Below are positions 50,706 to 62,092 of a DNA stretch of 64,000 nt, piece by piece. This DNA is from Ichthyophthirius multifiliis (taxonomy: Eukaryota; Ciliophora; Oligohymenophorea; Hymenostomatida). Positions within the stretch are counted from its first letter, which is position 1. Every line of letters starts with the position of its first letter. The notes beneath the pieces are model-generated. The model did not search any database and had not been told where the DNA came from. It saw only the letters and a program-made list of their open reading frames with translations. A program made the position numbers and the translations under genes. The stretch spans positions 62,001 through 126,000 of the forward strand of contig NW_004086162.1 in NCBI RefSeq assembly GCF_000220395.1, given 5' to 3'.

Positions 50706-51525
50706 TCAACATTATATCTATTATTGAAATTATTAATTTTTTTGATTTTCCAATTATTTATTCAATTCAGTTTATAATATACATCTTTGTTAATCTCTTT
50801 GTTAAATAGCACTTTTTTTATTTAAATAAATAATTAATATATATAAATAATATATATATATATGTATATATATATTTATTACTAATATAATTATAATATA
50901 TGTTATTCTACATCTACGAAATTAAATATCAAATTAAGTTAAGATTAAGATAAATAGTCTAAAGGAGATTAAAAATCTTGTGAGTTATATTTATTCTGTA
51001 ATTTAGTATTGTATTTGAAATTATTTTTATTATAAAATTAGTTAAAACTATATTTATTATTTAGAATTTATTTAATCTGTTTGAGGTTTTAATCTTTAAT
51101 ATTTTTTTTTAAAACAAAAAAAGATATATAAATTTAGATTTTACATATTTTATTTTTTTTACTGTTTTCTTAATTATTATTCTTTATTTTTTTTTCGATT
51201 GTTTTTCTTTCTACATATTAGTTATATTTTCAATGTTTGTGAGAATGTTATTAGTATTGTATTCTTTTTCTAATCTATTAAAAAATTTCTAAGCATGTGA
51301 ACGTATTTATGCTCCTGTCCTCGTTCCTATATATTCTTCTACACTCTTCCAATCTTTACCATACAAACTAATAGATTCTATAAATTTTTAATGTTCTTCT
51401 TTAGTCCAACGTCCATTCAAAGAGTTTTTTTAAGAAAAATTATTTGTAGTCATTTGTAAATTCGAAGTACTATTATCACTTATAACTTAATTTTAAATAG
51501 ATTATTTTTAGTTGATTATTTGCAT
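50706..51525 (-). CDS. Single-MYB protein of the SHAQKYF class
   Basis: Probable DNA-binding transcription factor. The MYB/SANT repeat runs GRWTKEEHQKFIESISLYGK, DWKSVEEYIGTRTGAQIRSH, AQKFFNRLEKEY (about 51415-51265). Three regularly spaced aromatic residues and a third helix containing SHAQKFF define the plant/Dictyostelium/ciliate SHAQKYF type that binds the I-box/GATAA family of sites. The start MQIINQKQSIQNQVISDNS has its ATG complement at 51523-51525. An intron of about 80 bp (near 51100-51170) leads to an Asn/Gln-rich tail: YSFNQFYNKNNFKYNTKLQ, DFQSPLDYLSQSQLN, then TELNKQLENQKNQQFQQQIQ before TGA 50706-50708. A TA-rich stretch at 50830-50900 is either read through or an intron. Confidence 0.85.
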
Positions 51526-52436
51526 TTTTGAATTTTTTATAGTCTTACTTTTATATGATTTAATTTTTTTTTTTTTATTATATTTTTTGTTTTTTTAAAA
51601 CAGAATTTTTTAATTATTTTATTTATTAATTTTTTATTTATTAAATAGTTATTATATTTAAAAAAAAAAAAAATTTAAAAATCTTTTTTTTAAAAATCAA
51701 TAAAAAAAATAGGTTTTTTATTTTGTTTGTATTAAAATAAACATCAAAATAACGTCTTGATTTGTTATTTTTTTTTTTTCAAATATATTATTTAAATTTC
51801 TATTTTTTTTTAAATTATATTAAATAATGTTAATTATATGAAATTAAAAAATAAAAAACAAATTATATTTTTATTTATTATATATAAAAAATATAAATTA
51901 TAATTAAAGTTTAATATATAAATTATTAATAAAATATTTTAAAAAGTAAACTATTTTATTCATTTAATTTCATAATAAAATAAATATATACTTATATATA
52001 TTTTTTTATTTAATTGCATTTTAAATAAAATTTATAATTTAATATTTTACTTATTAAAATCTTTATTTTAAAATATTTTATTTTTTTAAATAAAATATTT
52101 AAAAAAATATCTTTAAAATTAAAAAACTAACTATATTTATGAAAGTAAATTTAGAAAAAAAAGTAAAAAAAAATTTAAATATTAAATTATAAAAATTTTA
52201 GTTTAAAAAAAAAAATACTTAAAAATTGTTATATTTTATATTAAAAAAAAATTGAAAATAAAGAATTAATAATGATAATAAAAAAATATAAATGTAAATA
52301 TAAATATTTAAATATAAATTTAAATTTTTATTTTTAAAAAAATAATCAATGATTTTTATCATATTTTATATTTTTTGTAAAATAAAAATATTTTATTTAA
52401 AATTCTTTCATTTTTTTTTTTTTTATAAATAAAAAA
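51526..52436. other. Divergent intergenic region
   Basis: AT-rich 910 bp between the MYB gene and the PH-kinase gene. Promoter region for both; no individual element recognised. Confidence 0.6.
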
Positions 52437-52996
52437 ATGGATTAAACCTAAACATATTAATATGAATATGTTTAAAAAAATTCAGACCATTTTGATTATT
52501 GTCAATGTCTTTTTGAAGTTCGACTTTACAAAAAAGCCTTTTTCGGAGAAATATAATATCGTTATATATATTTCACATAAGATTCATTAGTAATTTCTAG
52601 AGAACCTTATTAAAAAATCCCTATAAAAATTTTAAAATTAAAGCCATATTGGAAAATATAATGGATAAACTCATAAATAAATTAAGAAAACCAAATAATA
52701 GGTTTCAAATTATTAACAGATACAATATATAAGATAAAATATTACGGAAATATCAAATAAATGCAAAAACTAAAAGATTATATGCAAAAAAGAATTATTT
52801 CAACTTAATTCGATTAGGAATATGATATAATATAAAAAATAGGAAAAGGAAAATATGCAAATGTATATGAAATATAAAAAAAAGATACAAAAGTGCATTA
52901 TGCAGCTAAATATTTAGATAAAAACTATATGTATTCAATAAAAAAATCAAGAGTTATTATTTTATATATATAAATATATATATTTATATATTTATA

Positions 52997-53034
<38 letters not shown>

Positions 53035-54574
53035 TATTTTATTATTATTATTATTATATAATTTTATTTTAAGGAAATGCTTTTTAACGAACTTAAAATT
53101 CTTAAATAAATAGATCATTAGAATTGCGTAAAATTTATTAATGTTTATGAAGATTCTTATGGATATTATATTATTACTGAATTGTATGATAATTCAAAAA
53201 GTTTGTAATGTGAACTTATTAAATTCTAAAATGTTTAGTTTGGATATTAAAGTGTTTGTAGAATTCTTAAATAAATACTTTTAGGAGTCTAATATATTCA
53301 TAAATAGGGAATTATGCATAGAGATATTAAACCTTAAAATATAATGTTTAGTGATGATTAAATGCTTAAAATTATCGATTTTGGTCTTGCTTAATATGTA
53401 AATGAGAATAATTATATATTCATACATGTAGGCACACCAGGATTTGTAGCACCAGAAATTTTAGCAAATGAAAGTGATGATAATAGATATAATGAAAAAG
53501 TTGATATGTTTAGTATAGGCGTTATTTTGCATATATTGTAGTTTTTTTAATAAAAAATAAATAAATATATAAATATATAAATATATAAATATATATATTT
53601 AAATATCTAAATTAAAATATATATATATATTTTCATATAATTATTTAGATATTTATTTTTATTTATTTTTTATATTATTCTTAAAAATATAGATTAACTG
53701 GAAAAATGGTTTTTACAGGATAAGGTTTTTAATAATTAATTTAAAATAATAAAATTGGAAACATTAAGATTCATACTGAAAATGTATTTATAAAAAAATA
53801 TATTTATACAATAAAAAAAATTAGTTAAGTTAAGAGGCAATTTAACTTTTATAAAAATTACTTGAAGTTAATCCAGTTAAAAGAATTTCATGTTCTGAAG
53901 CATTGAGACATAATTTTTTTAAAAAATAAACATTTCCAAGTAAGACATAAATAAGTTTTATTGATGATGATATCAATATAAGTGCTGAAAATTATATTTA
54001 ATAATTAAAAATCTTCGGTTCTTAAAAAACTTATAATCTAACCAAAGATTTAATAAATTTTCTTTATGAATAAAATTAAACTATTTCTTAATAAAAAGAA
54101 GAAATCAATATCAATATTAATAGCCCTGTTATTAACAAAAATATAAGTTAAAAACAAAAGTTTAAGTTTTCACAAAAATAAAATGTTTCTTTGTGCAATT
54201 TAGATCATATTCAAGAATTAGAAGTAAATGAATAAGTAATAAATTAAGATCAAAATGATAATCATAATAATGAAATTTGTATTATTAGAGATAGGTAGTT
54301 TTCAAAATAGAAAATTAAACTTTTAAATTTTTTTCCGAGCGAGTTATTTGATAGTTAATTGAAAGAATAGTAAAAATTGTAAATTTTAGCTAGGTATTTG
54401 TTGTTTGGGGAAGAATTTTATAATAATGATAATTTAAATATTGAAAAAGAATTCGAAATGGTGAAATAATCACATATTTTTGATGATTGGTTTATTTTAT
54501 GTATTGAGAAAATGCTAGACGAATAAAATAATTATATTGAATTTATAAAAGATCTTATTAATTAAAATGCATGA
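52437..54574 (+). CDS. PH-domain Ser/Thr protein kinase
   Basis: The N-terminal 130 residues look like a PH domain: LFEVRLYKKAFFGEIQYRYI, YFTQDSLVISREP, KPYWKIQWINSQINQENQII, and a C-terminal helix KQMQKLKDYMQKRI. A kinase domain follows with IGKGKYANVYEIQKKD, the ATP lysine in HYAAKYLDKNYMYS, GIMHRDIKPQNIMFSDD, LKIIDFGLAQYVN, HVGTPGFVAPEILANES and VDMFSIGVILHILLTGK. The CAMK-like features (ML-type hinge, VGTPGFVAPE) place it among the calcium/calmodulin-related kinases; there are no EF-hands. LLEVNPVKRISCSEALRHNF ends the fold. The roughly 200-residue tail is Asn/Lys-rich and ends at TGA 54572-54574. Introns lie at about 52953-53074, 53541-53691 and 53729-53820, the first two TA-rich. The PH domain suggests recruitment to phosphoinositide membranes; the upstream signal is unknown. 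Confidence 0.85.
53003..53032. repeat. (TA)n microsatellite in a kinase intron
   Basis: About 15 dinucleotide units within the first intron of the PH-kinase gene. Confidence 0.85.
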
Positions 54575-56130
54575 ATTTATATAAAATTTTATTAGATAAA
54601 TAAATATTTATAAAAATCATTAATATATTTTATTATGTGTAATATAAATATTTTTATCTCTATAATATAATAAAAAATCTCTTCTTATTAATTTCTTGAA
54701 AATTATAAATAATAAATAATATTAATTTTTTTGTTAAAAAAAAAAAACTAATAATTATATCTTTCTTTATAATAAACTAATAAAAAATTTATAATATAGA
54801 ATAATATGAATAAAGTCAATGTTTAAAAATGTATAATTTGAATAATGAATATATAATTTATTTTATAATAATAATAATAAATATTATTTAAATAAAAAAA
54901 AATTATATATTTAAATTAAAAGATATAAACAATTATTTTTTAAAAATTATATTGTGTATGATTTAAATTAATTGGATTGTATTGTAAAAATAAAAAAAAT
55001 AATATATATTTTTGATTTATTTATTTAATAAACATTTATATAATATCTAAAATGTATATATATATTCATTTTTATTTAAAATCTTAAAATAATATTAAAT
55101 TTTAATAATAACTATAAAAATGATTATTATATAATCTATGTTTATAATATATTATTAAATTAATTTTTATAAAAGAATAAATTTAATTTATTTTTATATT
55201 ATATGTATATTATAGATATATACATAAAAATAATATTTATGTTATTTTACATATCTTTATTTTTTTATTTATTTATTTAATGTCTAATATTATTATAATA
55301 AATTAAATTAATAAAAAATAAATTATACAATAATAATATGTTTTCAAAAAAAAAATTAATATAATCGAAATAAAATTAATTTATTTAAAATCCTTTTGAT
55401 TATTTATATATAAATTAAATTTATTTTTGAGAATTTTAAAAAATTAAAGCAATAAATAATTATAGTCCATACATACATATCCTTATAAAATTAAGAATGA
55501 AATTTGAAATCATATATCTAATAGATAAAATAATTATTAAAAAAATATGTATATAAACATTTTATTTAGAAAAATATTTATTGTTTATTATATAAATAAA
55601 AATATAAATATTTAGTATAAGTAAATAAAATTATAATATATTTTTTAATTTTCTTTATTTTTAATCTCTAGATATTATATTAAAAAATATAAATATTATT
55701 TACAATATATATAAATATTATAAACTTATTATTTATTAATTAAAAAATTATTATTTTTAATTTAATTAAAAAAATAAATAATTAATTTTAATAAAAATGC
55801 CTAAATTTTAAGTTTATAACTTAAAGATTAAAAAAAATATATTTAATTATTAAATAAAACTTTATTAAATTATTTATTATAAAAATTATTTTATAATTTT
55901 TATAATTTAATTATTAAAATTAAAAATATATATTAAAAATCATTATTTTAATATTTAAGGTTTTTTTTTTTTTATTGAGGATATTATTTTTTATAAAAGT
56001 CCATTTATAATTATATATATTTTTTTATTATTTTATTTACATTTATTTTTTAAAGTTAATAATTTTTTCTTTTTTTTTAAAACAAAAAAAAATTAATTAA
56101 AATAAACTATTTTTTTTGTATAAAAATAAA
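54575..56130. other. Long AT-rich intergenic region
   Basis: 1.55 kb without a convincing frame on either strand; no repeats beyond short TA and poly-A/T runs. Confidence 0.6.
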
Positions 56131-59100
56131 ATGATAATTATAAAAAAGATAATACTACTATTTTCATACATTATATTCAGCTAAATAATTTTATCTTATC
56201 AATAATAATTTCAAATTTAAGAGAACAATATTTTAATATACGACTCAAATCCAATTATTTAATAAAAATTATATAAGTATGGTGATTATTTGACATAAAT
56301 ATTAACTTTATAATAAGAAAATATTAGTGCTATAATTTTTATTTTTGGGGGTGAAAATATAGTTGTTTTCTAATATGAATATAATAATGATTTTATAAAA
56401 TTTTCTTATAAATTAGAAATAAAGGTAAAAACAGGTCGAATTTATAATAATAGGCTTTATGTCGCAACTGAGGAAAATGAGATTATTTAATTTGAATATA
56501 AAAATAAGAAATTAATATAATTATAATAAATATTGATTCCTCAAAATAAAAAATTCGATTAATTTATTTTAATTAGGCTTAATGTTTTTTATTTATTTTC
56601 TTTAAACGAATTTATTTTTTTAGATTATTAAAATTAAAAATCCGAAACTCCTTTATAAATATTTGAAATTCCTTTATAAAAATTGCCTTTGGAAATTTTG
56701 GTCGTCTAAAATTTTATTTTTATATCATAAATTTAGGGCGATATTCTCCTTTTTTATTTCAAGGAAGAAAATATGACTTTTAAATATATAAAAAAATTAA
56801 ATATAATAGGAAAATAGTCTGAATAAATGTATTTTTTTAAATAAAGTAGTATTTTTTATTCCCTTTCGAGAGAATATGGACTCCGTATTTCAAATATATA
56901 GGAAATTATAAATTAAAATTAGAATTTAGATATTTTTTCGAGGAAAAAAGAAGAGGATTTTTTGATAAAAATAATTGGTTTAACATAAAGTATGAATTTT
57001 TTCCATATTGATAGTGTTAAAAAGGAGCTTTTTTTAAGTGTAAGGACTAGCGGGGTTATTGTATATAATATTGAGGATTTATAAAATCCGAAAATTATAT
57101 AAAATATAGAATATGAAGGACTTTCAAATAATATTTTTAAAATTGGGGATTTATTGGGTTTTATGAGTGATTTTTAATTGCTGATTTTCTAGAAAAAAAA
57201 AGCTAATACAAATTAGGAAATTTTAAATATCTATAATGTAGAATAGTGTTTATCCCAAGAATTATCTGGTGAATTTTGGTCTTGGGCAGTTTAAATTAGT
57301 ATACATTATACGAAGTTATACGAGTTAGTGCGGGATATACAGGGGTTTTAATATATAATATGGAGGATATTTACAATCCAAAGATGATTAGGAACCTTTC
57401 TTTGTTTAATTGCTCACACGATGGGAGCTTTTATTTAGATAAAAAGGATGTTTTGATTGTTGGGTAGTCTGAGAATGGAATGGCATTTTTGGGATGTAAG
57501 GGATTTTGAGAACCCACAGTTGATTTAATAATATAAATTGAATACTTAAAATGGTTGTGATGATATTTCTAGTAATTCGGAATAACGTTATATTGCATGT
57601 GCGAATGGGTTTTAAGGATTTTGTATATTCGATATAGAAAAAATGGAAAATTTCATTACTAAGGATCTATTTTTGTAAAATAATGGAGTTGAGAGTGTCG
57701 TTTTTGATGAAAATATGGAATTCGGATTATACGCGGTAAGAGAATTAGGTGTTGGATATTTTTTAATTGATAAATAAAATAGAAGTATAGAAGAAATAAA
57801 TTTTTTTAAAACTTATGGAGGAGAATATTTAAGATTTGATATAAGAAATAATGGAAATCAATATGTTTTTGTAGCCAATGGATTTCAGGGAATTATTATT
57901 ATTGATTGTAGAGATATTAAAAAACCTAAAATTTTTTAAAAAATAAGTGTTGATGGATGGGCTGTTAAGTTTTTTTAAGTTAGGCAAAATCCAGATTTAT
58001 TATTAGTTTCTTAAATAGGAGGTGGGTCGATTTCTTTACTTGATATTGGAGAAGATGATTAGAAAAAAATTGGGGCTATATCTTTTTAATAAGACGAATA
58101 AAGTTATGCAGTTTAAGTAGATCCAAAAGGGAGATATTATATTTATACTATTTCTTATGGATTTAGGATTTGTGCTGTTTAAAATAATATTATTATTCAT
58201 TCATAAGTGAATAGAAATATTCCTCCTTCATAAATTATATAAAATTTAAAAAAAAATACAGTATATGTAGGGGAATAAGTCGAAACTACTATAATGACAC
58301 TTTTTGAGGAAAGGAATACTATATTTAAAGAAATTCTTTATTATTAAAATTTCAAAGTAGTTCCTTTGCCTTATTGGGCGTCTTTTGTATAATACTAATC
58401 TTTACTTTTATTCAGTATTCCATAAATTGCATATGAATAAGATAAAAAAAAACATACTTTTTTAATAAAAGTAAATATAAGATTATCTTAAAATGATTTT
58501 TTATGTAATAAATATGGCATAGATAATATATAAGCAGAAAATATATACAAAGAATTAATTATTTAAGGATTTATAGATAGGTTTGGGTATATATTTAATT
58601 ATGATCCTAATGTTAATTTTATTTTAGAATGGGAAGGAATGAATCAAATAAGTTAAGAAAATAGAAATTTAGCTTAGAAATTTATTGCATATGTAATTAG
58701 TAGAAATTTTTTTTTATATCCAATTTAATTTAGTACTTAATAATATTTGAAGTTAGATTTGGATGGAGATATAGGTAGCGGAAGGGTTTTGTCATTTTCT
58801 TAATAAATAGAAATGATTATGACTATTTAAAATAATAATCATTTGGATAGTTCTAAAGCATCTTTTATTAAAGATCATCATTATTAAGGCATTTAATATG
58901 GTTTTAATTAAGATTTAAGTTAATTGAGCTTATAGGGAGATATTAATATTATTAATCATATTTTAATATATGAAAGAATTCCGGTTTCTAGGTTAATATA
59001 GAATATAAAAGTAAATATAATATTAAAAGATGGAATTAGTTCAGATGTTGAGGATGTTTTTGAAATGCAAAAATTAGTATTTTTATAAGCTATTGATAAT

Positions 59101-61123
59101 ATTTAAGTTAAAAAAAGCTTCCAAGATTAATATGATGAAACTTATCCAAATGGATTATATGTTTAAGATGATTTTTAGATAATGTTCAATACAAACGAGA
59201 TATAATATTAATATAAAAATTAATTAAAATATTAAGTAAATATATATATATATATAAATATACATATACATATATATTTATATATTAAATTATAACAATA
59301 TTATTAGATATTTATTTAAAATTAAAATAATGAATGGGTTATCAATTTGAATTAAAATAATATTAAATTTGATTCTGAGAATGTCTAAATTATAGGTAAT
59401 GTAGGTTTGAGTTTTTACAAATAATAGTTGTAATTAAAAATAATTATATCAGATTAATATAATTCAGTAGAAGAAATTTTTATTATTAAGTTTTAGAATA
59501 TACCTTGGACTTTTATTGTTTAATATGTTTTGATATCTTTAATTCCTATTTTTTTATTATTTATTATTTTTTTGTTTAGAATGAAAATTTAAATTATGTA
59601 TTTCTCACATTATTTTTTATATTCTTAAGAAAGAGTTTAATGTGACCAAAAATATACTAAAACAATTATTTTGGCACCTTATTTATATCAAAATGCAACT
59701 AAATTATTCTATAAAATATACAAATCTGCACAAAATTAGGCTTTGGATACTTCTCTAGACTTAAAATTGTCAAAAGCTGAAATTTTTATAAAAAATTATA
59801 GCCTGAAATAATACTAAGCAAATATAGAGGAAATTCTAAAAGACGCAAAAGCTATATATTTGAAAAATCCTAAAGAATTCCCTTATTTAAACGAAAAAGA
59901 ATTTGAATTTAAATACGAAAAAAAAACATAATTAGCTATAGCCCTATAATGTTTGATAGTTAAATTTATACTTAAAAATAATATTTAAACCAAAAAAATT
60001 TACGATAAACTTAAATAATATACTATCTAGTAAACATCATAAGCAGATTGGTATAAAGTAAATTAATATATATATATATATATTAATTTACTTTATATAT
60101 ATTTGTATACATATATATATATATATTATATATATATATATATAAAAAAATATATATTATTTTGCTTTTTTTTTTTGATTATAAATATTATATATAAATA
60201 AAGAATAAAAAAAATTATAATTTTTTTTTTTTTCATTGATATAATTATTATTAAATAATGTAGAAAATCACAAAATAAATAAATATAAAACTTAAATAAA
60301 ACTAAACATATATTGATATATTTATTTATTTTTTATTTAGTAATATTTGATTGAATAATAAAATTTTAATGGAAATAATACATTGAAAGAATATTCATTA
60401 GTAAAGAAAGATTCTAATTGTAGTATAAAGATAAGAAATTATGATCATTTAATGTGTATTAATTTATAAATAAATAAAGAAAAAATTGAAGATGTTTTTA
60501 ATATATTACTTGATTAAAGCTAAATTTAAGTAAATTAATATGGATATGATGAAGATTTATTAGTAGAGGCTTTAAAAGCAGATTATTTTGGTTTTGATTA
60601 GGAAAATAAGCCTCGTGCATATAAAAGCTCTATAGGATATTTTATTCATTTAGATTATCGAAGTATACATTCTTTGAAAGTATTTAAGAAAATTGGGTTT
60701 GATTCTTAAAAAAATAATGTAGATATGCACAAAAGTAGCATTTTCTAAAGAATTAAAAGGTCATTTAATTCAGGATATATAAATATTGAAATTCCTAATT
60801 GGCTATAGTATGATTATGATGAGGGAAATATATTTATTTCATGCATTTCGGGCAAATAAAATCAAGGGGAATTTATGTTTTAGATTATAGGAAAAAGTGG
60901 GTTTATTATTTAATAATTTAGCTTAGTTTTTGTTTCTGGTGATTTAACTTCCTCGCCTATAGCAAGTGCTTAAAAATAAAGCACAATGTAACATTTTAAT
61001 ATTAATAATGCTATTAGACCGACTAATTATACTCTTATGAAAAAAAAAAAATCTTAAAATTAAACTTAGTCTTTTAATAATTCGTTTGGAAAATTATAAA
61101 GTAGGGTTTTTGTTAGGGAATGA
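56131..61123 (+). CDS. Large secretory/membrane protein with LVIVD-like propeller repeats
   Basis: A signal peptide (MIIIKKIILLFSYIIFSQII) is followed by a long ectodomain. Repeats of the form G-x-x-I-Y-D-h-x-D-h-x-N-P-x-h recur: SGVIVYNIEDLQNPKIIQNI, TGVLIYNMEDIYNPKMI, FWDVRDFENPQLIQ and QGIIIIDCRDIKKPKIFQKI. They fit a beta-propeller of the LVIVD type. A second region (58200-59200) includes FILEWEGMNQISQENRNLAQ and LDLDGDIGSGRVLSFSQQ. A membrane span (FIVQYVLISLIPIFLLFIIF, about 59510-59575) leads to a cytosolic tail of about 450 residues with AYKSSIGYFIHLDYRSIHSL and SGKSGFIIQQFSLVFVSG-like text. Introns lie at about 59237-59330 and 60058-60340. Stop TGA at 61121-61123. The frame is disturbed twice: by a foreign linker at 57301-57323 and by an extra T in a T5 run near 57491. 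An adhesion or scaffold role at the cell surface is inference. Confidence 0.75.
57301..57323. other. Probable 454 paired-end (loxP) linker remnant, not genomic
   Basis: These 23 bases match the end of the loxP-based circularisation linker used in 454 Titanium paired-end libraries: one full 13-bp loxP arm (TATACGAAGTTAT), part of the 8-bp spacer, and the linker's ACGA flank. With one mismatch the match extends four bases further left. It sits inside coding sequence and puts the two sides out of frame. Confidence 0.85.
60052..60097. repeat. 46-bp perfect palindrome over an intron 5' splice site
   Basis: TATAAAGTAAATTAA at the left is the exact reverse complement of the right arm, with a (TA)n centre at 60074-60075. 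The left arm includes the GT donor at 60058-60059 of an intron in the LVIVD-like gene, so the transcript could fold the donor into a hairpin. Confidence 0.85.
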
Positions 61124-61439
61124 ATATTTTTTTTATTTGTTTTATAATTATGTATTTTATTTTATTTATAATAAGTTATATTTTTAGAATGATTTTTTTT
61201 TTTTGGGTAATTTTATAAAGTAAGTAATTTCAAAATTATGTATTAATTTTTAGTATTTTTTTAATGCATATATTTAATTTTTTATTTTATTATAGAGATT
61301 TGTTATATATTTTTTATTTTTTTTGGGGGTAATATCCCACTATTTATCTATATATTTTAAAAAATTAGTTAAATTTTTATTATAGAAAAAAAAAAGTACA
61401 ATAATAATAATAAAAAAAAAATAAGAGAGTAAATAAAAA
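61124..61439. other. Intergenic spacer
   Basis: AT-rich 316 bp between two genes on the same strand, ending in an A-rich leader before the methyltransferase ATG. Contains an isolated TTTTTTGGGGGTAATATCCC stretch near 61317-61340. Confidence 0.6.
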
Positions 61440-62061
61440 ATGGCTAAAAACTAAAAATAAAATAAAAAAATAGAAAAATAATTAGATAAGTTTTTAGAAT
61501 ATGTAAGTTCTTAGACCATTTCTAATTAAGATTATATATAATTAGTTCGTGAAAAAGTAGCTTAATTAGGGAAAAAAAACTATTTTTAAATTTCTTAATA
61601 AAGTTATCTCCTTGAAAAAATATGTGAAATATGTTAAGATTTTCATAATGAAGATAAATTATTACTTTGTGATTATTGTGAAGATGCTTATCATATATAT
61701 TGTTTAGTATTTTTTTTTTTCTAAATGCATTTATTTTTAATTTATTAATTATCTGTTTTGTTTTTAATAGAATCCTCCTTTAAATAATGTACCGGGAGAA
61801 GAAGAAGATTGGTTTTGTAGTATATGTATATAATAAAAGTAAGAATATGAGAAATAAAAATTAAACAAAAATATTAATGGGTAGACTTGTTTGGATTAAT
61901 ATTAATTTATTAAAGATTGTAAAAATAATGAAAAAATATTGGTAATCGTTTAAAAAAATTTTTATTATTATATATAAAAAAAACATTTAAATGAAAAAAT
62001 TTAATAATTAATAATTTAAAAAAAAAACAAACAACAATAAATAATTATTTATTTTGTTTTG

Positions 62062-62092
<31 letters not shown>

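Noticed and set aside
57290-57330. A native site-specific recombination (loxP-like) site
   Set aside because: Only one arm and part of the spacer are present, the flank matches a sequencing linker, and it interrupts a coding frame. A library artefact explains all of this.
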